A stretch of 64,000 nucleotides of DNA from Oliverpabstia intestinalis (GTDB lineage: Bacteria > Bacillota > Clostridia > Lachnospirales > Lachnospiraceae), in assembly GCF_009696065.1 (NCBI RefSeq), contig NZ_VUMS01000009.1, forward strand, positions 1 to 64,000, written 5' to 3'. The position numbers and the translations under genes were made by a program. The notes under the pieces are model-generated. The model was not told the DNA's origin, searched no databases, and saw only the letters and a program-made list of their open reading frames with translations. This document shows, piece after piece, positions 62,824 through 64,000 of the stretch (its first letter is position 1; every line of letters starts with the position of its first letter).

Positions 62824-62856
62824 TTGTTGACAGTAATTCAACAACTGTTTTATAAT
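62824..62856 (+). promoter_or_regulatory. Promoter and likely autoregulatory site of the Crp/Fnr gene
   Basis: TTGACA (62827-62832) and TATAAT (62851-62856) are 18 bp apart. A perfect interrupted palindrome TTGTTGA-N7-TCAACAA (62824-62844) covers the -35 box; its size and symmetry suit a Crp/Fnr dimer. Confidence 0.65.
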
Positions 62857-62888
62857 GCAGACAGAAAAGATCGGAAAAAGGAGACGGC

Positions 62889-63560
62889 ATGGAACGGACA
62901 AAGATAGAGCAGTTATTTGAAAATTATTCTTTCTGGAGACATCTTTCGGAGGAGGAAAAGAAGATGCTTCAGGAACAGATTCGATGGTGTACCTACGAAG
63001 AAGGGCAGATGGTCACGGACACAGGAAGAGACTGTCTGGGGATTTTTCTGGTATGTGATGGTATCCTGCGTGCCAATCTGGTATCGGAAGCCGGAAAAGA
63101 AGCTACTGTATGCCGGATACATCCGGGAGAACTCTGTGTGATTTCGGCATCCTGCCTGCTTCCGGCCCTTCCTTTTGATATTCAGATCGATGCTGAGACG
63201 GACAGTGAAGTATATCTGCTTCCGACGGGTATCCTGCGACAGATCATGGAAAAGAATATCTATCTGGAGAACTTTATCTATAAAAAGATCAATGAGAGTT
63301 TTTCTGATATTATCGCCGCGATACAGAAAATTCTGTTTGCCAGTCTGGAGCAGCGTCTGGTCGGATTTCTTCTGGATGAGGCGGCCGGAGAAAAAGACGG
63401 AAAGATTTATATGACGCAGGAGCAGATTGCAAGAACTATTGGAAGTGCCAGAGAAGCAGTTAGCAGAACACTGAAAGGTCTGGTAAAAGGTGGCTGTGTG
63501 GAGTTGTTCCGCGGTGGCGTCCGTGTGGTCAATCGGAAAGAATTATATAAAAAAATATAA
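62889..63560 (+). CDS. Crp/Fnr-family transcriptional regulator
   Basis: 223 residues: cyclic-nucleotide-binding-like beta barrel (about 15-120), dimer helix, and winged helix with MTQEQIARTIGSAREAVSRTLKGL as the recognition motif. The barrel lacks the full cAMP-binding RxS signature and the N-terminus lacks the four-Cys Fnr cluster; three Cys (CRIHPGELCVISASC) lie in the barrel. The effector is unknown. AAAAGGAG precedes the ATG. Confidence 0.85.
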   Translation: MERTKIEQLFENYSFWRHLSEEEKKMLQEQIRWCTYEEGQMVTDTGRDCLGIFLVCDGILRANLVSEAGKEATVCRIHPGELCVISASCLLPALPFDIQIDAETDSEVYLLPTGILRQIMEKNIYLENFIYKKINESFSDIIAAIQKILFASLEQRLVGFLLDEAAGEKDGKIYMTQEQIARTIGSAREAVSRTLKGLVKGGCVELFRGGVRVVNRKELYKKI

Positions 63561-63711
63561 GAAGAAAATATGCACGATTTTTTGCAAAAAAGTGATCGAG
63601 CAACAGGGAAGAGAGATTGTGTCAGAACAGGGAAAAGAAGAGGTCAATCTGGTGTGCTATCATGTGTATGAACCGGGCGATCAGATTCTTCTGGAGGCTG
63701 TAACAGCAGAA
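63561..63711 (+). other. Gap after the Crp/Fnr gene, possible gene relic
   Basis: In one frame the DNA reads KEEVNLVCYHVYEPGDQILLE, which looks protein-like (alternating strands), but there is no start with a binding site and the frame runs on through the terminator. It may be a relic. Confidence 0.3.
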
Positions 63712-63756
63712 AATCCCCCGGTATCGGACGACATTCCGCTTACCGGGGGATTTTTC
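63712..63756. terminator. Bidirectional terminator between the Crp/Fnr and thioredoxin genes
   Basis: AATCCCCCGGTA and TACCGGGGGATT form a perfect 12-bp stem with T and A runs at the base. Confidence 0.85.
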
Positions 63757-63769
63757 TGTAGTGATCTGT

Positions 63770-64000
63770 TTATTTCTCCAGCAGTTTCAGAATATTTTCC
63801 TTACTGTCCACGCCGACGCTGGTAGCTGTCAGCTCGCCGTTTTTAAATACCAGAACGGTAGGAATGCTCATCACGCGGTACTTTCTTGCCAGATCCGGGT
63901 TTTCGTCTACGTTGACTTTGCCTACTTTGATTTTGCCTTCATTTTCCGAAGCAATCTCTTCGATCACGGGGGCAAGCATACGGCACGGCATGCACCAGGT
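63770..64000 (-). CDS. trxA: Thioredoxin, 3' part (cut by window edge)
   Basis: The window holds the last 76 codons. The active site reads WCMPC where most thioredoxins have WCGPC. The cis-Pro loop MSIPTVLVFKNGE and VNVDENPDLARKY are standard. It reduces protein disulfides in the cytoplasm. The N-terminal 25-30 residues are outside the window. Confidence 0.9.
   Translation of the reverse strand, partial: TWCMPCRMLAPVIEEIASENEGKIKVGKVNVDENPDLARKYRVMSIPTVLVFKNGELTATSVGVDSKENILKLLEK

Noticed and set aside
63490-63825. 111-codon open frame over the end of the Crp/Fnr gene and the terminator
   Set aside because: It overlaps the regulator in another frame and runs through a terminator into the thioredoxin gene; only a short middle part looks protein-like.
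1-64000. CRISPR arrays, tRNA and rRNA genes, prophage genes
   Set aside because: No regularly spaced repeats, cloverleaf-like genes, rRNA segments or phage structural genes were seen on reading the window.

Overview
The window reads as chromosomal DNA of a spore-forming, low-to-mid GC Firmicute, most likely a gut Lachnospiraceae of the Blautia/Ruminococcus type (inference from content, not from a search). The signs are a spoIIA-sigF-spoVA sporulation block, a valine T-box leader, a CIRCE operator on clpB, a zinc-type uS14, a rapZ-whiA-Crh-like cluster, strong Shine-Dalgarno sites before nearly every gene, and several plant-glycan glycosidases.

Layout. 1-2.9 kb: right end of an IS200/IS605 element that cuts an AraC regulator, a clan GH-D alpha-galactosidase, and a decayed Rpn-type nuclease. 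3-8.6 kb: M24 aminopeptidase; a 1-kb gene-free stretch holding three repeat elements; then a GntR regulator with isocitrate dehydrogenase and citrate synthase (a 2-oxoglutarate supply branch). 8.7-18.1 kb: HAD phosphatases, endonuclease III, a metallophosphoesterase, a HsdM-like/HsdS-like pair with no HsdR and degenerate methylase motifs, a frameshifted YitT gene, a PAP2 phosphatase and a C39-like peptidase. 18.3-31.6 kb: clpB with CIRCE, a DUF4250 protein, a cobalamin riboswitch with no recognisable B12 gene, GH2 beta-mannosidase, T-box-valS, an LTA-synthase-like enzyme and folC. 31.7-38.1 kb: a zinc-ribbon/TPR membrane protein and the sporulation block. 38.2-43.7 kb: murB, rapZ, whiA, a Crh-like HPr, a GNAT enzyme and a catalytically altered signal-peptidase-like protein. 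44-60.9 kb: one contiguous S10-spc-alpha ribosomal superoperon (rpsJ to rplQ) with secY, adk, map and infA. 61-64 kb: a GH27 alpha-galactosidase, a small zinc-ribbon protein, a Crp/Fnr regulator and the 3' part of a thioredoxin gene.

The most unusual layer is between the genes. At least five families of short dispersed elements can be read: a 142-bp MITE present twice, each copy with GTAAC-type terminal inverted repeats and its own perfect 8-bp target duplication (IS66-like hallmarks); a long palindromic element present twice with a conserved core but different, perfectly self-complementary outer arms; a GCGAGCAACGAG family (three copies); a GGATTGCTCCG family (three copies); and a single MITE-like element. 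Almost all lie just downstream of stop codons or terminators.

The best candidates for an undescribed system are the HsdM/HsdS-like pair, whose SAM-binding and catalytic motifs are changed and which has no restriction subunit, and the palindromic element with locus-specific arms.
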